Assembly: GCA_041394285.1 (NCBI GenBank)
Contig: JAWKIL010000016.1
Span: forward strand, 92,062-156,061
Length of the DNA stretch: 64,000 bases
From: CADEDH01 sp041394285
GTDB lineage: Bacteria; Actinomycetota; Acidimicrobiia; Acidimicrobiales; SZUA-35
Direction of reading: 5' to 3'
The translations under genes were made by a program, and so were the position numbers. This document shows positions 1 to 10,749 of the stretch, piece by piece (within the stretch, counting starts at the first letter, position 1; each line of letters starts with the position of its first letter). The notes under the pieces were generated by a model, which searched no databases, was not told where the DNA came from, and worked only from the letters and a program-made list of their open reading frames with translations.

Positions 1-56
1 CCCGGCGGAGAAATCTGGCGCCGAGCGGCGGCCCGGCTTCGGTTGGGTGGACCCCG

Positions 57-377
57 GTGTCTGTGCCACAGTGGTGGGCCATGCGTCACCGCCGGTACTA
101 CATCCAGTCGCTGTGGACCTCCGGCCTGCCCGTCCCGGCCCATGGCGGCGACCTGCTGGTGGCCACCCGGGAGGAGACGACCGACGTGGACTGGGAGCTC
201 ATCTACCGGTCGGCCCACAACTGGCGGCTGCGCCAGGAGCCCTACGACCTTGAGATGGTCGGCCCCGAAGGCCGGTTCGGGGGTCCCGCCATCCTCGTCC
301 GCTCCGACGGGCAGTCGCACGTGTTCCGGGGCGTCGGCACCCTCGACGGGTTCGACCCGGCCGACCTCAACGACTGA
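57..377 (+). CDS. Hypothetical protein, possibly truncated by the window edge
   Basis: Product of 106 residues from a GTG start; I do not recognise the family. It is soluble-looking, with an aromatic N-terminal part (PQWWAMRHRRYYIQ) and a later segment YRSAHNWRLRQEPYDLE, and no signal peptide or membrane segment. The frame stays open upstream to base 1, so the true start may lie outside the window. The stop is only 9 bases before the following methionine-synthase-like gene, which suggests one transcript. Codon use matches the neighbours, so I think it is real although its function is unknown. Confidence 0.5.
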   Translation: MSVPQWWAMRHRRYYIQSLWTSGLPVPAHGGDLLVATREETTDVDWELIYRSAHNWRLRQEPYDLEMVGPEGRFGGPAILVRSDGQSHVFRGVGTLDGFDPADLND

Positions 378-386
378 GACGACCCG

Positions 387-1481
387 GTGATCCGGTCCGA
401 CCAGATAGGCAGCCTGCTCCGGCCCCCGGCGCTGCTGCAGGCCCGGGCCGCCCACGCCGCCGGCGAGATCGACGCCGACGCCCTCCGGGCCGCCGAGGAC
501 GAGGCCATCCTCCACCTGCTGGACCGGCAGCGGGCCATCGGCATCGACGTGGTGACCGACGGCGAGCTGCGCCGGGCGGCGTGGCAGACCAACGTGTCGG
601 AAGCCGTCGACGGCTTCGTCGACGCCTCCCGGACCATGACCTGGCACGGTGCCGACGGGAGCGTCACCCGTTCGCTCAGCTACTCCAAGGTGATCGGCGG
701 GCGGCTCCAGGCCCGGCGCCGGATCGCCGGAACCGACGCCGCCTTCCTGGCCGCCCACGCTGACCGGCCGTACAAGGTGACCATGCCGTCGCCGGTGCTG
801 GTGGCCGGGGCCGGCTGGGCCGACGGGACCACGGACGAGGTCTACCGTGACCGCGACGAGCTGCTGGCCGACGTGGTCGGCCTCGTGGGGACCGAGCTGG
901 CGGCGCTGGCCGCCGGCGGCGTCGGCTACCTCCAGCTCGACGAGGGGTTCACCCCCTTCGTCGGCACCGACTGGCTGGAGGCGATGCCCGATCCGGCCGG
1001 CGCCCTGGACCGGGCCATCGACGCCGAGAACGCCGCCTTCGCCCACCTCGAGGGGGCCGGGGTGGCCGGAGCGCCGGTGGTGCGGGCCATCCACATCTGC
1101 CGGGGCAACCACCGCAGCCGATGGACAGCGGCCGGGGGCTACGACGCGCTGGCCGAGCAGGTGTTCAACCGGCTGGACGTCGACCGGTTCCTCCTCGAGT
1201 ACGACAGCGAGCGCGCCGGCGGCTTCGAACCGCTCCGTCATGTGCCCGGCGGCAAGGTGGCCGTGCTCGGGCTCGTGAGCACGAAGACCGGCGAGCTCGA
1301 GGGGCGCGACCAGATCCTGCGCCGAGTGGACGAAGCCCAGCGGCACGCCCCGCTCGACCGCCTGGCCCTCAGCCCCCAGTGCGGGTTCGCCTCGACCGAG
1401 CTGGGCAACCTGCTCACCGAGGACGAGCAGTGGCGCAAGCTGGAACTGGTGGTCTCGGTGGCCCGGGAGATCTGGGGCTGA
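387..1481 (+). CDS. MetE C-terminal-like methyltransferase (UROD/MetE-like, YxjG type)
   Basis: Protein of 364 residues, the size of the stand-alone C-terminal (catalytic) half of cobalamin-independent methionine synthase. Visible signatures are RSDQIGSLLRP near the N-terminus, DGELRR around residue 58, zinc-ligand HxC at His236/Cys238 (HICRGN), and a late SPQCGF motif that supplies the third zinc cysteine in MetE. The folate-binding N-terminal half of MetE is absent. Related proteins use small methyl donors or act on thiols such as coenzyme M, so the acceptor cannot be named from sequence. GTG start, 9 bases after the upstream gene. The fold is certain; the substrate is not. Confidence 0.8.
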   Translation: MIRSDQIGSLLRPPALLQARAAHAAGEIDADALRAAEDEAILHLLDRQRAIGIDVVTDGELRRAAWQTNVSEAVDGFVDASRTMTWHGADGSVTRSLSYSKVIGGRLQARRRIAGTDAAFLAAHADRPYKVTMPSPVLVAGAGWADGTTDEVYRDRDELLADVVGLVGTELAALAAGGVGYLQLDEGFTPFVGTDWLEAMPDPAGALDRAIDAENAAFAHLEGAGVAGAPVVRAIHICRGNHRSRWTAAGGYDALAEQVFNRLDVDRFLLEYDSERAGGFEPLRHVPGGKVAVLGLVSTKTGELEGRDQILRRVDEAQRHAPLDRLALSPQCGFASTELGNLLTEDEQWRKLELVVSVAREIWG

Positions 1482-1502
1482 GAGAGCCGGCGGGCGCCGG
1501 CC

Positions 1503-2648
1503 TCAGCTGACGGCGCCGGTCTGGTGGAGCTTGGCGATGTCGTCGGCCGACAGGCCGGCCTCGCCCAACACCTCGTCGGTGTGCTGGCCCGGGTGGGGGG
1601 CGGGGCGGGTCATCTCCGGCCGGGTGCGGCTGAAGCGGGGGGCGGGGGCCGCCTGCATGAGGCCGAAGGCCTCCACGAACGTGCCCCGCTCCACGTTGTG
1701 GGGGTGGCGGGTGGCCTCGTCCATGCTCAGCACCGGGGCGAAGCACACGTCGCTGTGCTCCATGATGGCGCTCCACTCGTCGCGGGTCTTCGTCGCGATC
1801 AGGGCCGCCACCCGCTCCTTCATCGCCGGCCACTGGTCCCGGTCCATCTGCGGGGGCAGATCGGGCTGCTCACCCAGACCCGACAGGCGGAGCAGCTCGG
1901 CGTAGAACTGGGGCTCGATCGAACCGAGCGAGATGTACTTCCCGTCGGCGCACTCGTAGACGTCGTAGAAGTGGGCCCCGGTGTCGAGCAGGTTGGTTCC
2001 CCGCTCGTCCTGCCAGAAGCCCGACGCCTTCATGGCCCAGAACATGTTCATCAGCGACGCCGCGCCGTCCACCATGGCGGCGTCGACCACCTGGCCCACG
2101 CCGGATCGCTGGGCCTCGAACATGGCGCACACCACCCCGAAGGCCAGGTACATGCCTCCGCCACCGAAGTCGCCCACCAGGTTGAGGGGCGGCAGGGGGG
2201 CCTCGCCCCGGCGCCCGATCGGCTCGAGGGCGCCGGCCAGGGCGATGTAGTTGATGTCGTGCCCGGCGGCCAGGGCGTACGGGCCTTCCTGACCCCAGCC
2301 GGTCATCCGGCCGTAGACGATCCGGGGGTTGCGGGCCAGGCAGTCCTCCGGGCCGAGCCCCATACGCTCGGTGACCCCGGGGCGGAAGCCCTCGATGATG
2401 GCATCGGCCTGTTCCACCAGCTTCAGCACCACCTCCACGCCATCGGGGTTCTTCAGATCGACGCCGATCGAGCGCCGGTTGCGGGTGAGGGTGTCGAGCG
2501 GCGGGTTGGCCGGATCGCCCCCCGTGACGGCGCCCGAGCGGTCGATGCGGATCACGTTGGCCCCCATGTCGGCCAGCATCATGGCGCAGAACGGCCCCGG
2601 GCCGATCCCGGCCAGCTCGATGACGGTGGTGCCGGTCAGTGGTCCCAT
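1503..2648 (-). CDS. mcr: Alpha-methylacyl-CoA racemase (family III CoA-transferase fold)
   Basis: Interconverts (R)- and (S)-2-methylacyl-CoA esters, needed for breakdown of branched or sterol side chains. The 381 residues fit the 360-382 typical of the family. The catalytic residues of the Mycobacterium tuberculosis enzyme (His126, Asp156, Glu241) appear as His130 (AAGHDINY), Asp160 (LVGDFGGGG) and Glu245 (SIEPQFY), all shifted by the same four positions. The start at 2648 is chosen because GAGGAG lies 8-9 bases upstream; an upstream extension would read through that site. It converges with the MetE-like gene, whose stop is 21 bases away. Several other acyl-CoA genes lie nearby. It could act as a CoA-transferase instead, but the triad argues for a racemase. 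Confidence 0.86.
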   Translation of the reverse strand: MGPLTGTTVIELAGIGPGPFCAMMLADMGANVIRIDRSGAVTGGDPANPPLDTLTRNRRSIGVDLKNPDGVEVVLKLVEQADAIIEGFRPGVTERMGLGPEDCLARNPRIVYGRMTGWGQEGPYALAAGHDINYIALAGALEPIGRRGEAPLPPLNLVGDFGGGGMYLAFGVVCAMFEAQRSGVGQVVDAAMVDGAASLMNMFWAMKASGFWQDERGTNLLDTGAHFYDVYECADGKYISLGSIEPQFYAELLRLSGLGEQPDLPPQMDRDQWPAMKERVAALIATKTRDEWSAIMEHSDVCFAPVLSMDEATRHPHNVERGTFVEAFGLMQAAPAPRFSRTRPEMTRPAPHPGQHTDEVLGEAGLSADDIAKLHQTGAVS

Positions 2649-2773
2649 GGGTGGTGCTCCTCGGGGGTGGAAGGGTCGTTCGAACGCGGTCCAACCACCG
2701 TAGTGACCGGTGGTGACGGTGACGAACCGTCGACTTTCAGATGGCCTGCCTGCGAACTCTGGGCGATGTTGGG

Positions 2774-2779
2774 TACGGT
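2774..2779 (+). promoter_or_regulatory. -10 box TACGGT, leaderless-type promoter for the PAP2 gene
   Basis: TACGGT fits TANNNT and ends 8 bases before the ATG at 2788. No Shine-Dalgarno sequence is visible, so the transcript probably starts at or next to the start codon. Confidence 0.4.
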
Positions 2780-2787
2780 CGAAGACG

Positions 2788-3858
2788 ATGGATTCGGTAT
2801 CGGCTGCCGTGGCCCCGCCGCGGGAGGGTTTCCTGGCCGACGTGGCCCGTCGCCTCCGGCCGACCAGCCGATGGGGCGTGGCTCGCCGCGTCGGCCTCGT
2901 GGGATACATCCTCGGCTACCTCATCTGGTTCTTCACCAAGGGCATGATCGTGGACCGGATCTCGGTCACGATCTCGGTGGCCGCCCTGATGGCGATCGTC
3001 AACCTCGGCCGCCCGCTGCGCGTCTGGCTCACCCTCCTGGCCGACCTCGTCCTGTACGGCGGCATGTGGGTGGCCTACGACGAGACCCGGGGGGTGGCCG
3101 ACGGCGTCGGCCTCCCGCTGCAGGTGCAGTCGGTGATCAACATCGACCGTGTCATCGGCCTCGGTCACCAGCCCAACGTGGTGCTGCAGGAGCACTTCTA
3201 CCACCCCGACGTGGTGCGCTGGTACGACGTGGTGGCCTCGATCGTGTACTTCTCCCACTTCGTGGTGATCGTCATCCTGATCGCCGCCCTCTGGGTGTGG
3301 AACCGGCAGCAGTGGATCCGCCTGATGCGGCGCACGTCCACCGTGCTGCTGCTGGCCTGCATCGGTTACGTGCTGCTGCCCACGGCGCCGCCGTGGATGG
3401 CGGCCGGGGGCGACCCCTCCAACAAGCTCGACGCTCTACCCCCGCTGGCCCGCCCCGCCGGCCGGGGTTGGACCCATCTGGGAATGCACAGCTTCGTCCA
3501 CGCCTGGGAGACGGGCCGGGACTGGGTGAACCGGACGGCCGCCATGCCGTCCCTGCACGGGGCGTTCGCCCTGTTGGTGGTGGTGTGGCTGTGGCCCCAC
3601 GTGAAGCGCCGGGAGCTGCGGTACCTGATGTTGGCTTACCCCCTGTCGATGTTGCTGTCGCTGGTCTACCTGGCCGAACATTACGTGATTGACGTGCTGG
3701 CGGGGTGGGCCGCCGTGGGGTTGTCGTTCGCCGTGTGGACGGCCATCGAGCGCCGGATGGCCGAGCGCCGGGCGGCCCGGGAGGCGATCGTGCGGATCGA
3801 CGATGCGGCGGGGGGCGACGACGATCCCGAGCCCGCCTTCGTCGGTTCCCCCCGCTGA
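2788..3858 (+). CDS. PAP2-superfamily membrane phosphatase / inositol-phosphoceramide-synthase-like
   Basis: Integral membrane protein of 356 residues with about six hydrophobic helices, beginning GLVGYILGYLIWFF. The PAP2 catalytic motifs are clear: MPSLHG (motif C2) and a motif C3 with AEHYVIDVLAGW, whose His and Asp complete the phosphatase or phosphotransferase site. The layout, with a long helical N-terminal part and a PSLH rather than SGH motif, is closer to the actinobacterial PAP2 proteins related to inositol-phosphoceramide synthase than to diacylglycerol-pyrophosphate phosphatases. It likely acts on lipid phosphates at the outer membrane face. I chose the ATG at 2788 because of the -10 box just upstream; an earlier in-frame start exists at 2710. 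It is divergent from the racemase gene. Confidence 0.75.
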   Translation: MDSVSAAVAPPREGFLADVARRLRPTSRWGVARRVGLVGYILGYLIWFFTKGMIVDRISVTISVAALMAIVNLGRPLRVWLTLLADLVLYGGMWVAYDETRGVADGVGLPLQVQSVINIDRVIGLGHQPNVVLQEHFYHPDVVRWYDVVASIVYFSHFVVIVILIAALWVWNRQQWIRLMRRTSTVLLLACIGYVLLPTAPPWMAAGGDPSNKLDALPPLARPAGRGWTHLGMHSFVHAWETGRDWVNRTAAMPSLHGAFALLVVVWLWPHVKRRELRYLMLAYPLSMLLSLVYLAEHYVIDVLAGWAAVGLSFAVWTAIERRMAERRAAREAIVRIDDAAGGDDDPEPAFVGSPR

Positions 3859-3961
3859 GCCTGGGCCCGGAGCGGGCCGAGCCAGGGGTCACAACGGGTG
3901 GGTCAGGACCCCGAGCGGGCCGGTGCCTTCGATCTGCGCCTCGCCGACCGCAGGGTCGGTG

Positions 3962-4516
3962 TCAGCGGGCGGCGAGGTGATCGGCGCGGCGCTGATAGAA
4001 AGCCTGGAGGTCGCCGAACTCGGGTTCGTCGGCGAACTGCTCCCGGGTGCGGGCCACGATCTCGTCGTTGCTGAGGCTCAGGTCGAGCGGCTTGCCCTGG
4101 GGCTGGGCCACGTGCCACGGGGTGTCGATGAAGATCTCCACGCCGTTGCCCTCGGGGTCGCTGAAGTAGACCGACCAGGCGTTGCCGTGGGTCAGGGGCG
4201 TGATCCCGCCGACGCCGGGTTCAGCCTCCAGTGCCCGGTGCAGGGCCTTCAGGTCGTCGAGCGTGCCCGATGAGCGGAAGGCCACGTGGTTGTGGCTGGC
4301 CGACCGGCCCGTCTCGGACCGGCCGGTGATGAACGCCACCTGGTGATGGTGCCGGGCCGTCTGGGACAGGAAGATGATCTCCTCCCCCGGGTTCGACCGC
4401 AGCGGGCCCCGGTCGGTCACCTCGAAACCGAGCACCCGGCTGTAGAAGTCGATCATCGCCTCGGGATCCCGGACGTAGATCACGGCGTGCGCCACTTCCA
4501 GATCGAGCCTCGTCAT
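3962..4516 (-). CDS. VOC-superfamily (glyoxalase / extradiol dioxygenase-like) protein
   Basis: Protein of about 184 residues with two beta-alpha-beta-beta-beta modules of the vicinal-oxygen-chelate fold. Candidate metal ligands are His in EVAHAVIYV near the N-terminus, His in SHNHVAF, and Glu in GNGVEIFID, the His-His-Glu set of catechol 2,3-dioxygenase relatives. The segment YFSDPEGNGVEIF resembles type I extradiol enzymes more than glyoxalase I. A second in-frame ATG nine bases upstream (4525) is also possible. No aromatic ring-hydroxylation genes flank it, so the substrate is unknown. About 100 non-coding bases separate it from the convergent PAP2 gene. Confidence 0.78.
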   Translation of the reverse strand: MTRLDLEVAHAVIYVRDPEAMIDFYSRVLGFEVTDRGPLRSNPGEEIIFLSQTARHHHQVAFITGRSETGRSASHNHVAFRSSGTLDDLKALHRALEAEPGVGGITPLTHGNAWSVYFSDPEGNGVEIFIDTPWHVAQPQGKPLDLSLSNDEIVARTREQFADEPEFGDLQAFYQRRADHLAAR

Positions 4517-4643
4517 GGGCCCCATCGTATCGATCGGGGTGTCGACGAGGCGGTGGAGCTCGACGGGGGCGGCTCGGCCTAACGGAGCGTCCGGCCGGGC
4601 ACCGGGTGCTCATCATCGCCCTCGCCCGGCCGACAAGGGTGGG

Positions 4644-6209
4644 ATGCTGCGCCTCCAGCCCTCGGCCGAGCCACAGCGCACCGGCGCCGCCGAGCGCGGC
4701 TACGTGCTGCCCATGACCGCGCTGCTGCTCATCCCCATGATGGTCTTCGCCGCCCTGGCCGTGGACGTGGGGGCCTGGTACGTGCGGGCCGACCAGGCCC
4801 AGAAAGCGGCGGACGCCGCCGCCCTGGCCGGCGTGGTGTGGATGCCCGACCTGACCAAGTCCACCCAGGTGGCCAAGGACGTCGCCCGTCGCAACGGCTT
4901 CGTCGACCAGCCGGGCTGCGACGGCGCCCCGGCCGACTGCCACGCCACGGCCTTCCCCCAGGTGGTCGTGAGCCGGGCCGGGGCCCAGCAGCTCCGGGTC
5001 GACGTGTTCACCCAGGGCGAGGTGTTCTTCGGCTCGGTCGTCCTCGACGACGGTGTGGACCTGTGGCGCAACGCCGTGGCCGAGTACGTGCTGCCGGTCC
5101 CCCTCGGCAACCCCACCTCCACCCTCGGCATGGGCACCGAGACCGCCGCCGGCGGGTTCGTGTCCAACTTCTGGCTCCGGGCCATGACCGAATGCGAAGC
5201 CCGGTCCACCGGCGACTTCATCGGCGCCGGCGGGGCGTGCCCCGTCAACACCAACCCCAACCACCGCGACGAGGGCCACACGTTCATCGTCGACGTGCCC
5301 CTCGACAGTGTGGAGTACGACATCCAGGCCCGCACCACCTGCGCCGAGTTCGGCGGCGACCAGGCCAACGCCTCCATGCGCTTCCGCCTGTTCGACACCG
5401 ACGACACCCCGCTCGACGACAACGACAACGTGCTGGCTCCGCCCCTGACCGAGATCACGGTGCCCCGGCCTCCCACGTCCTACTGCCCGGTGAACGGGTC
5501 GGGGTGGTCCCGCACCGCCGATCCGGCCCCCTGGGTCACGATCGGTACCGTCAACCGGACCGGCCGCTACGTGCTCCAGGCCAAGAACCCCGGCTACAAC
5601 GCCAACATCCGCAGCCTCTACTCGCTGCGGGTGGTGCCCCACGGGCAGTCGGCCACGTGCACCCGGATCGGGGCCACCGGCTCGAGCGGCTGCCCCAACA
5701 TCTTCGCCAAGGACTACCTGACCGCCTACACCCACGGCCAGATGTTCCCCAGCGGGGCCATCGGGCAGGCCCAGCTCTACCTGGCCGAGATCACGCCCGA
5801 CCACGCCGGCAAGACCATGCAGGTGGAGCTGTTCGACCCGGCCGACGGCATCGACAACGTGAAGATCGTCAACCCCGACGGCAACCGGGTGGAGTTCTCG
5901 TGGCACACCATCGACTGCCTGGTCTACGGCTACCTGTGCGGGCGGGGCGACCTGGGGACGCCGACGTCCCTCATCCATCAGACCTGCGCCGGCGTGCCCT
6001 GCCTCAAGCAGGAGAGCGGGATCTCGTTCCAGGACCGCACGATCCGGATCTCCATCCCGCTCCCGGCCGACTACAGCTGCCTCGCCACCGCCGGGCAACC
6101 CGACAACTGCTGGTGGAAGGTCGAGTACGAGGACACCGACGCCAACGCCAACGAGACGACGACCTGGGGCGTCACCCTGGTCGGCGACCCGGTGCACCTG
6201 ATCGAATAG
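4644..6209 (+). CDS. TadG/TadE-related pilus-assembly-like secreted protein
   Basis: Protein of 521 residues. The N-terminus carries the pseudopilin-like Tad segment: a basic RGY stretch, then one hydrophobic helix (PMTALLLIPMMVFAALAVDV) followed by GAWYVRADQAQKAADAAALAG, which is diagnostic for the Tad domain. The remaining roughly 450 residues are extracytoplasmic and rich in Asn, Thr, Asp and paired Cys (for example CEARSTGDF and GGACPVNTN), with no recognised catalytic motif. No other tad/cpa genes (ATPase, prepilin peptidase, secretin) lie nearby, so it is an orphan and probably a surface or matrix protein. The ATG at 4644 is preferred; the frame is open further upstream but codes for nothing Tad-like. 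Confidence 0.75.
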   Translation: MLRLQPSAEPQRTGAAERGYVLPMTALLLIPMMVFAALAVDVGAWYVRADQAQKAADAAALAGVVWMPDLTKSTQVAKDVARRNGFVDQPGCDGAPADCHATAFPQVVVSRAGAQQLRVDVFTQGEVFFGSVVLDDGVDLWRNAVAEYVLPVPLGNPTSTLGMGTETAAGGFVSNFWLRAMTECEARSTGDFIGAGGACPVNTNPNHRDEGHTFIVDVPLDSVEYDIQARTTCAEFGGDQANASMRFRLFDTDDTPLDDNDNVLAPPLTEITVPRPPTSYCPVNGSGWSRTADPAPWVTIGTVNRTGRYVLQAKNPGYNANIRSLYSLRVVPHGQSATCTRIGATGSSGCPNIFAKDYLTAYTHGQMFPSGAIGQAQLYLAEITPDHAGKTMQVELFDPADGIDNVKIVNPDGNRVEFSWHTIDCLVYGYLCGRGDLGTPTSLIHQTCAGVPCLKQESGISFQDRTIRISIPLPADYSCLATAGQPDNCWWKVEYEDTDANANETTTWGVTLVGDPVHLIE

Positions 6210-6228
6210 CGGCCCGCTGCCGGCCGGT

Positions 6229-8307
<2,079 letters not shown>

Positions 8308-8561
8308 GGCTTGTCCTCCGGATCGGGCCGATCCTCCCGGATCGGGGCGCGGTCGGTCGCTCGCCGGGCCAGTGAAGCAGCCCGGGGGCCCGGGCCGCCA
8401 CCTGCCGACCGGTCGGCCGCTGTCAGCGCCCGGCAAGCGGCCCGGCAGCGCCCGGTAAGCGGGCCCCATAAGGGTGGGTGGTGCGGCAGTCGTCACACGT
8501 GACCGACGACCTGCATCCCAGGGGCGCAAGGCCGCCTCTCATCGGTCGAAGGAGAGAGATC

Positions 8562-8798
8562 ATGTACCCCGTTCACCATCCCACGTTGAAGATCGAGCAG
8601 GCCGAGCGCCACGCCGACGCCGCACTGGCACGGCTGGCCGGCACCGGCGGCGGCACCCGGCGCCGCTGGCGTCCCTGGCGCACCCGGATCGCCGCCGCCA
8701 CCCCCGCCGTCGCCCCGGCTCCCATGCCACCGGTACCGGCTCCGGTGCCGGCGGTGACCACCACCTCCGACGACGATCGGGTCCTCGTCGGCCGGTAG
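8562..8798 (+). CDS. Small basic protein (78 aa), unknown
   Basis: ATG with a good ribosome site (GGAGAG, 6 bases upstream). The N-terminal half, MYPVHHPTLKIEQAERHADA, is a likely amphipathic helix. The C-terminal half is basic, then Pro/Ala/Val-rich (RRRWRPWRTR followed by PAP repeats), and ends in an acidic tail. There is no signal peptide. It stands alone between two longer genes. Short His/aromatic-starting basic peptides of this sort are common in actinobacteria and mostly uncharacterised. It may be related in style to the two other micro-ORFs at 11865 and 12129. Confidence 0.55.
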   Translation: MYPVHHPTLKIEQAERHADAALARLAGTGGGTRRRWRPWRTRIAAATPAVAPAPMPPVPAPVPAVTTTSDDDRVLVGR

Positions 8799-8879
8799 GC
8801 ACGGCACCGGCCGGGCCCACCACCCACCGCCCATTCGGCCGGTGCGCCGCCAGCGACGGCGCACCGGCCCAGGGGCGAG

Positions 8880-8945
8880 GCCGATGCAAGGCCGATGCAA
8901 AGCCGATGCGAGGCCGATGCGCGGCCGATGCGAGGCCGATGCGAC
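8880..8945. repeat. 11-bp direct tandem repeat array, six units
   Basis: Six consecutive copies of an 11-base unit GCCGATGCRNR, with variation confined to the last three bases. The array ends about 20 bases before the putative -10 box of the downstream phosphatase gene. One unit is close to one helical turn, so bound protein would sit on one DNA face. It could equally be a neutral slippage repeat. Confidence 0.8.
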
Positions 8946-8964
8946 GTCGGAGCCGCCCGGTCGG

Positions 8965-8970
8965 TACCTT
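8965..8970 (+). promoter_or_regulatory. -10 box TACCTT before the phosphatase start
   Basis: TACCTT ends eight bases before the GTG at 8979, the spacing seen at other genes in the window that lack a Shine-Dalgarno site. Confidence 0.35.
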
Positions 8971-8978
8971 CGGAGCCC

Positions 8979-9488
8979 GTGACGTCGATCCCCGGCTTCG
9001 GCCCCCGATCCATCGACGGCGGCCTCGACCAGGTGCCGCTGCCCCCGGGCAAGCCCGGCGCCCTGTGGCTGTGCGGCAAGCACGTGGTGGGGCCCGATCC
9101 CGAGGCGGCCCTGGTGCGGGCGGGCAACGCCGACGCGATCGTGTGCCTCAGCCAGGTCCACGAGATCGAGGCCCGGTTCCCTCACTACACCGAGTGGCTG
9201 CGGGCCAACCACGGGGGCCGGGCCCTGTGGTGGCCGGTGCACGACCTCCACGCCCCCTCGATGGACGACGCCCGGCGCTGGGTCGCCGAGCTCGTCGACC
9301 GCCTGAACGAGGGCCAGGGCCTGATCATCCACTGCGGGGGCGGGATCGGGCGGGCCCCCACCCTGGCCGTGTGCGTGCTGATCGCGCTGGGCGCCACCGC
9401 GGCCGACGCCGTGGGCCACGTGGCCGCCCACCGGCCGATGGCCGGACCCGAGTCGGGCGCCCAGGCCGACCTCGTGGCGGCGTTCTAG
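8979..9488 (+). CDS. Dual-specificity / tyrosine phosphatase-like protein
   Basis: Protein of 169 residues with the cysteine-phosphatase P-loop HCGGGIGRAPT, matching HCxxGxxR(S/T), near residue 113. The general-acid region WWPVHDLHAPS lies about 30 residues upstream, and this spacing fits dual-specificity phosphatases. The N-terminal part contains IVCLSQVHEIE, equivalent to the strand before the acid loop. It probably removes phosphate from a protein or small molecule in the cytoplasm. The GTG at 8979 is preferred because the -10 box sits eight bases away and the longer frame upstream merely translates the 11-bp repeats. Confidence 0.75.
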   Translation: MTSIPGFGPRSIDGGLDQVPLPPGKPGALWLCGKHVVGPDPEAALVRAGNADAIVCLSQVHEIEARFPHYTEWLRANHGGRALWWPVHDLHAPSMDDARRWVAELVDRLNEGQGLIIHCGGGIGRAPTLAVCVLIALGATAADAVGHVAAHRPMAGPESGAQADLVAAF

Positions 9489-9511
9489 CCCATAGAGCCC
9501 ACCACCAAGCC

Positions 9512-9559
9512 GAGCTGTGGCGCCTCGTGCTGTATTTTGCGCGCTGACGCCACAGTTCG
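9512..9559. repeat. Palindromic element family B, copy 1
   Basis: Inverted repeat with arms ctgtggcg / cgccacag around a core containing gctgtattttgc. It lies between the convergent phosphatase and acyl-CoA dehydrogenase genes. Related copies are at 47408 and 53411. Confidence 0.75.
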
Positions 9560-9577
9560 TGAGGGGTTTGGTTCAGT

Positions 9578-10729
9578 TCAGTCGAGCCCGTCGATGCCGT
9601 CGAGCAGGCGGCTGATCAGGATCTTCTGCACCTCGCTGGTGCCCTCGTAGATCTGGTACACCCGCACGTCCCGGTAGATCTTCTCCACCGGATAGTCGTT
9701 CAGGAACCCGTAGCCGCCGTGGATCTGGATGGCCTTCGACGCCACCCGCTCGGCCATCTCGGAGGCGAACAGCTTGGCCATCGACGCCTCCCGGGCCACG
9801 TCGAGCCCCAGGTCGTGGGCCTGGGCGGCATGGAGGTAGAGCTGGCGGGCGGCCTCGATCCGGGTGGCCATGTCGGCCAGGTCGAAGGCGATGGCCTGGT
9901 GCTCGATGATCGGCTTGCCGAACGTCACCCGCTCCCGGGCGTAGCGGCGGGCGGCGGCCAACGCGGCCCGGGCCCCGCCCACGCTCTGGGCCGCCACCCC
10001 GATCCGCCCGATCGACAGGTTGGCCAGGGCGATGCCGAGACCCCGGCCCGGCTCGCCCAGCACGTCGCTGGCCGGCACCCGCATCTCGTCGAAGGCCACC
10101 TGGCAGGTGTCGTTGGTGCGGTGGCCGAGCTTGCGCTCCTTGGCGATCACCCGGTAGCCGGGGTTGTCGGTGGGGGTGATGAAGGCCGTCATGCCCCGGC
10201 GGCCGGCGTCGGGATCGGTGACGGCGATGATCATGGCCACATCGGCCGTGGCCCCGGCGGTGATGAACGCCTTGGTGCCGGTGATGACGTAGCTGTCGCC
10301 GTCGGGCACGGCCCGGGTGGTGATGGCGGCGGCGTCGGACCCGGTGTGGGGTTCGGTGAGGTGGATGCAGCCGATCCAGTCCCCCGAGCACAGCTTCGTG
10401 AGGTAGTCGCGCTTGTGCTGGGTGGTGCCGAGGCGCTCGATGGCCACCGCCACCGGCGAGTTGTTGGCCGCCATCACGTTCGAGATGCCGCCGTCGGCGG
10501 CCGAGATCTCCTCCATGGCCACCACGTAGCTCACGAAGTCGGTTCCGGCCCCACCCCACTCCGGGCTGATCAGCATGCCCATGAGGCCGACGCCGGCCAT
10601 CTTCCGGTAGAGGTCCCGGGGCGCCCCGTCGCCGATGCGGTCCCACTCGGCGGCGTAGGGAGCGATCTCGCGTCGGGCGAAGTCGCGGGCCACAGCCCGG
10701 ATGCGCAGTTGGTCGTCGGTGAGCTGCAT
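9578..10729 (-). CDS. Acyl-CoA dehydrogenase
   Basis: FAD flavoprotein of 383 residues catalysing alpha,beta-dehydrogenation of acyl-CoA, passing electrons to ETF. Family signatures: EWGGAGTDFVSYV in the N-terminal helical domain, CIHLTEPHTGSDAAAI (flavin contact) near residue 125, and the C-terminal IYRDVRVYQIYEGTSEVQK. The Glu of YEGTSE is where short- and medium-chain enzymes place the catalytic base. The length is typical. The ATG at 10729 has GGGAGC upstream. The next gene on the strand is a quinone oxidoreductase ending 21 bases upstream of this start, so the two may be co-transcribed. Chain-length preference cannot be read from sequence. Confidence 0.9.
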   Translation of the reverse strand: MQLTDDQLRIRAVARDFARREIAPYAAEWDRIGDGAPRDLYRKMAGVGLMGMLISPEWGGAGTDFVSYVVAMEEISAADGGISNVMAANNSPVAVAIERLGTTQHKRDYLTKLCSGDWIGCIHLTEPHTGSDAAAITTRAVPDGDSYVITGTKAFITAGATADVAMIIAVTDPDAGRRGMTAFITPTDNPGYRVIAKERKLGHRTNDTCQVAFDEMRVPASDVLGEPGRGLGIALANLSIGRIGVAAQSVGGARAALAAARRYARERVTFGKPIIEHQAIAFDLADMATRIEAARQLYLHAAQAHDLGLDVAREASMAKLFASEMAERVASKAIQIHGGYGFLNDYPVEKIYRDVRVYQIYEGTSEVQKILISRLLDGIDGLD

Positions 10730-10749
10730 CTGGGTATCGCTCCCCGCTC

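Noticed and set aside
4221..6197. Very long open frame on the minus strand opposite the Tad-like gene
   Set aside because: It is antisense to a clearly recognisable protein, and its product is low-complexity Gly/Val/Asp/His repeats typical of a mirror frame in GC-rich DNA.
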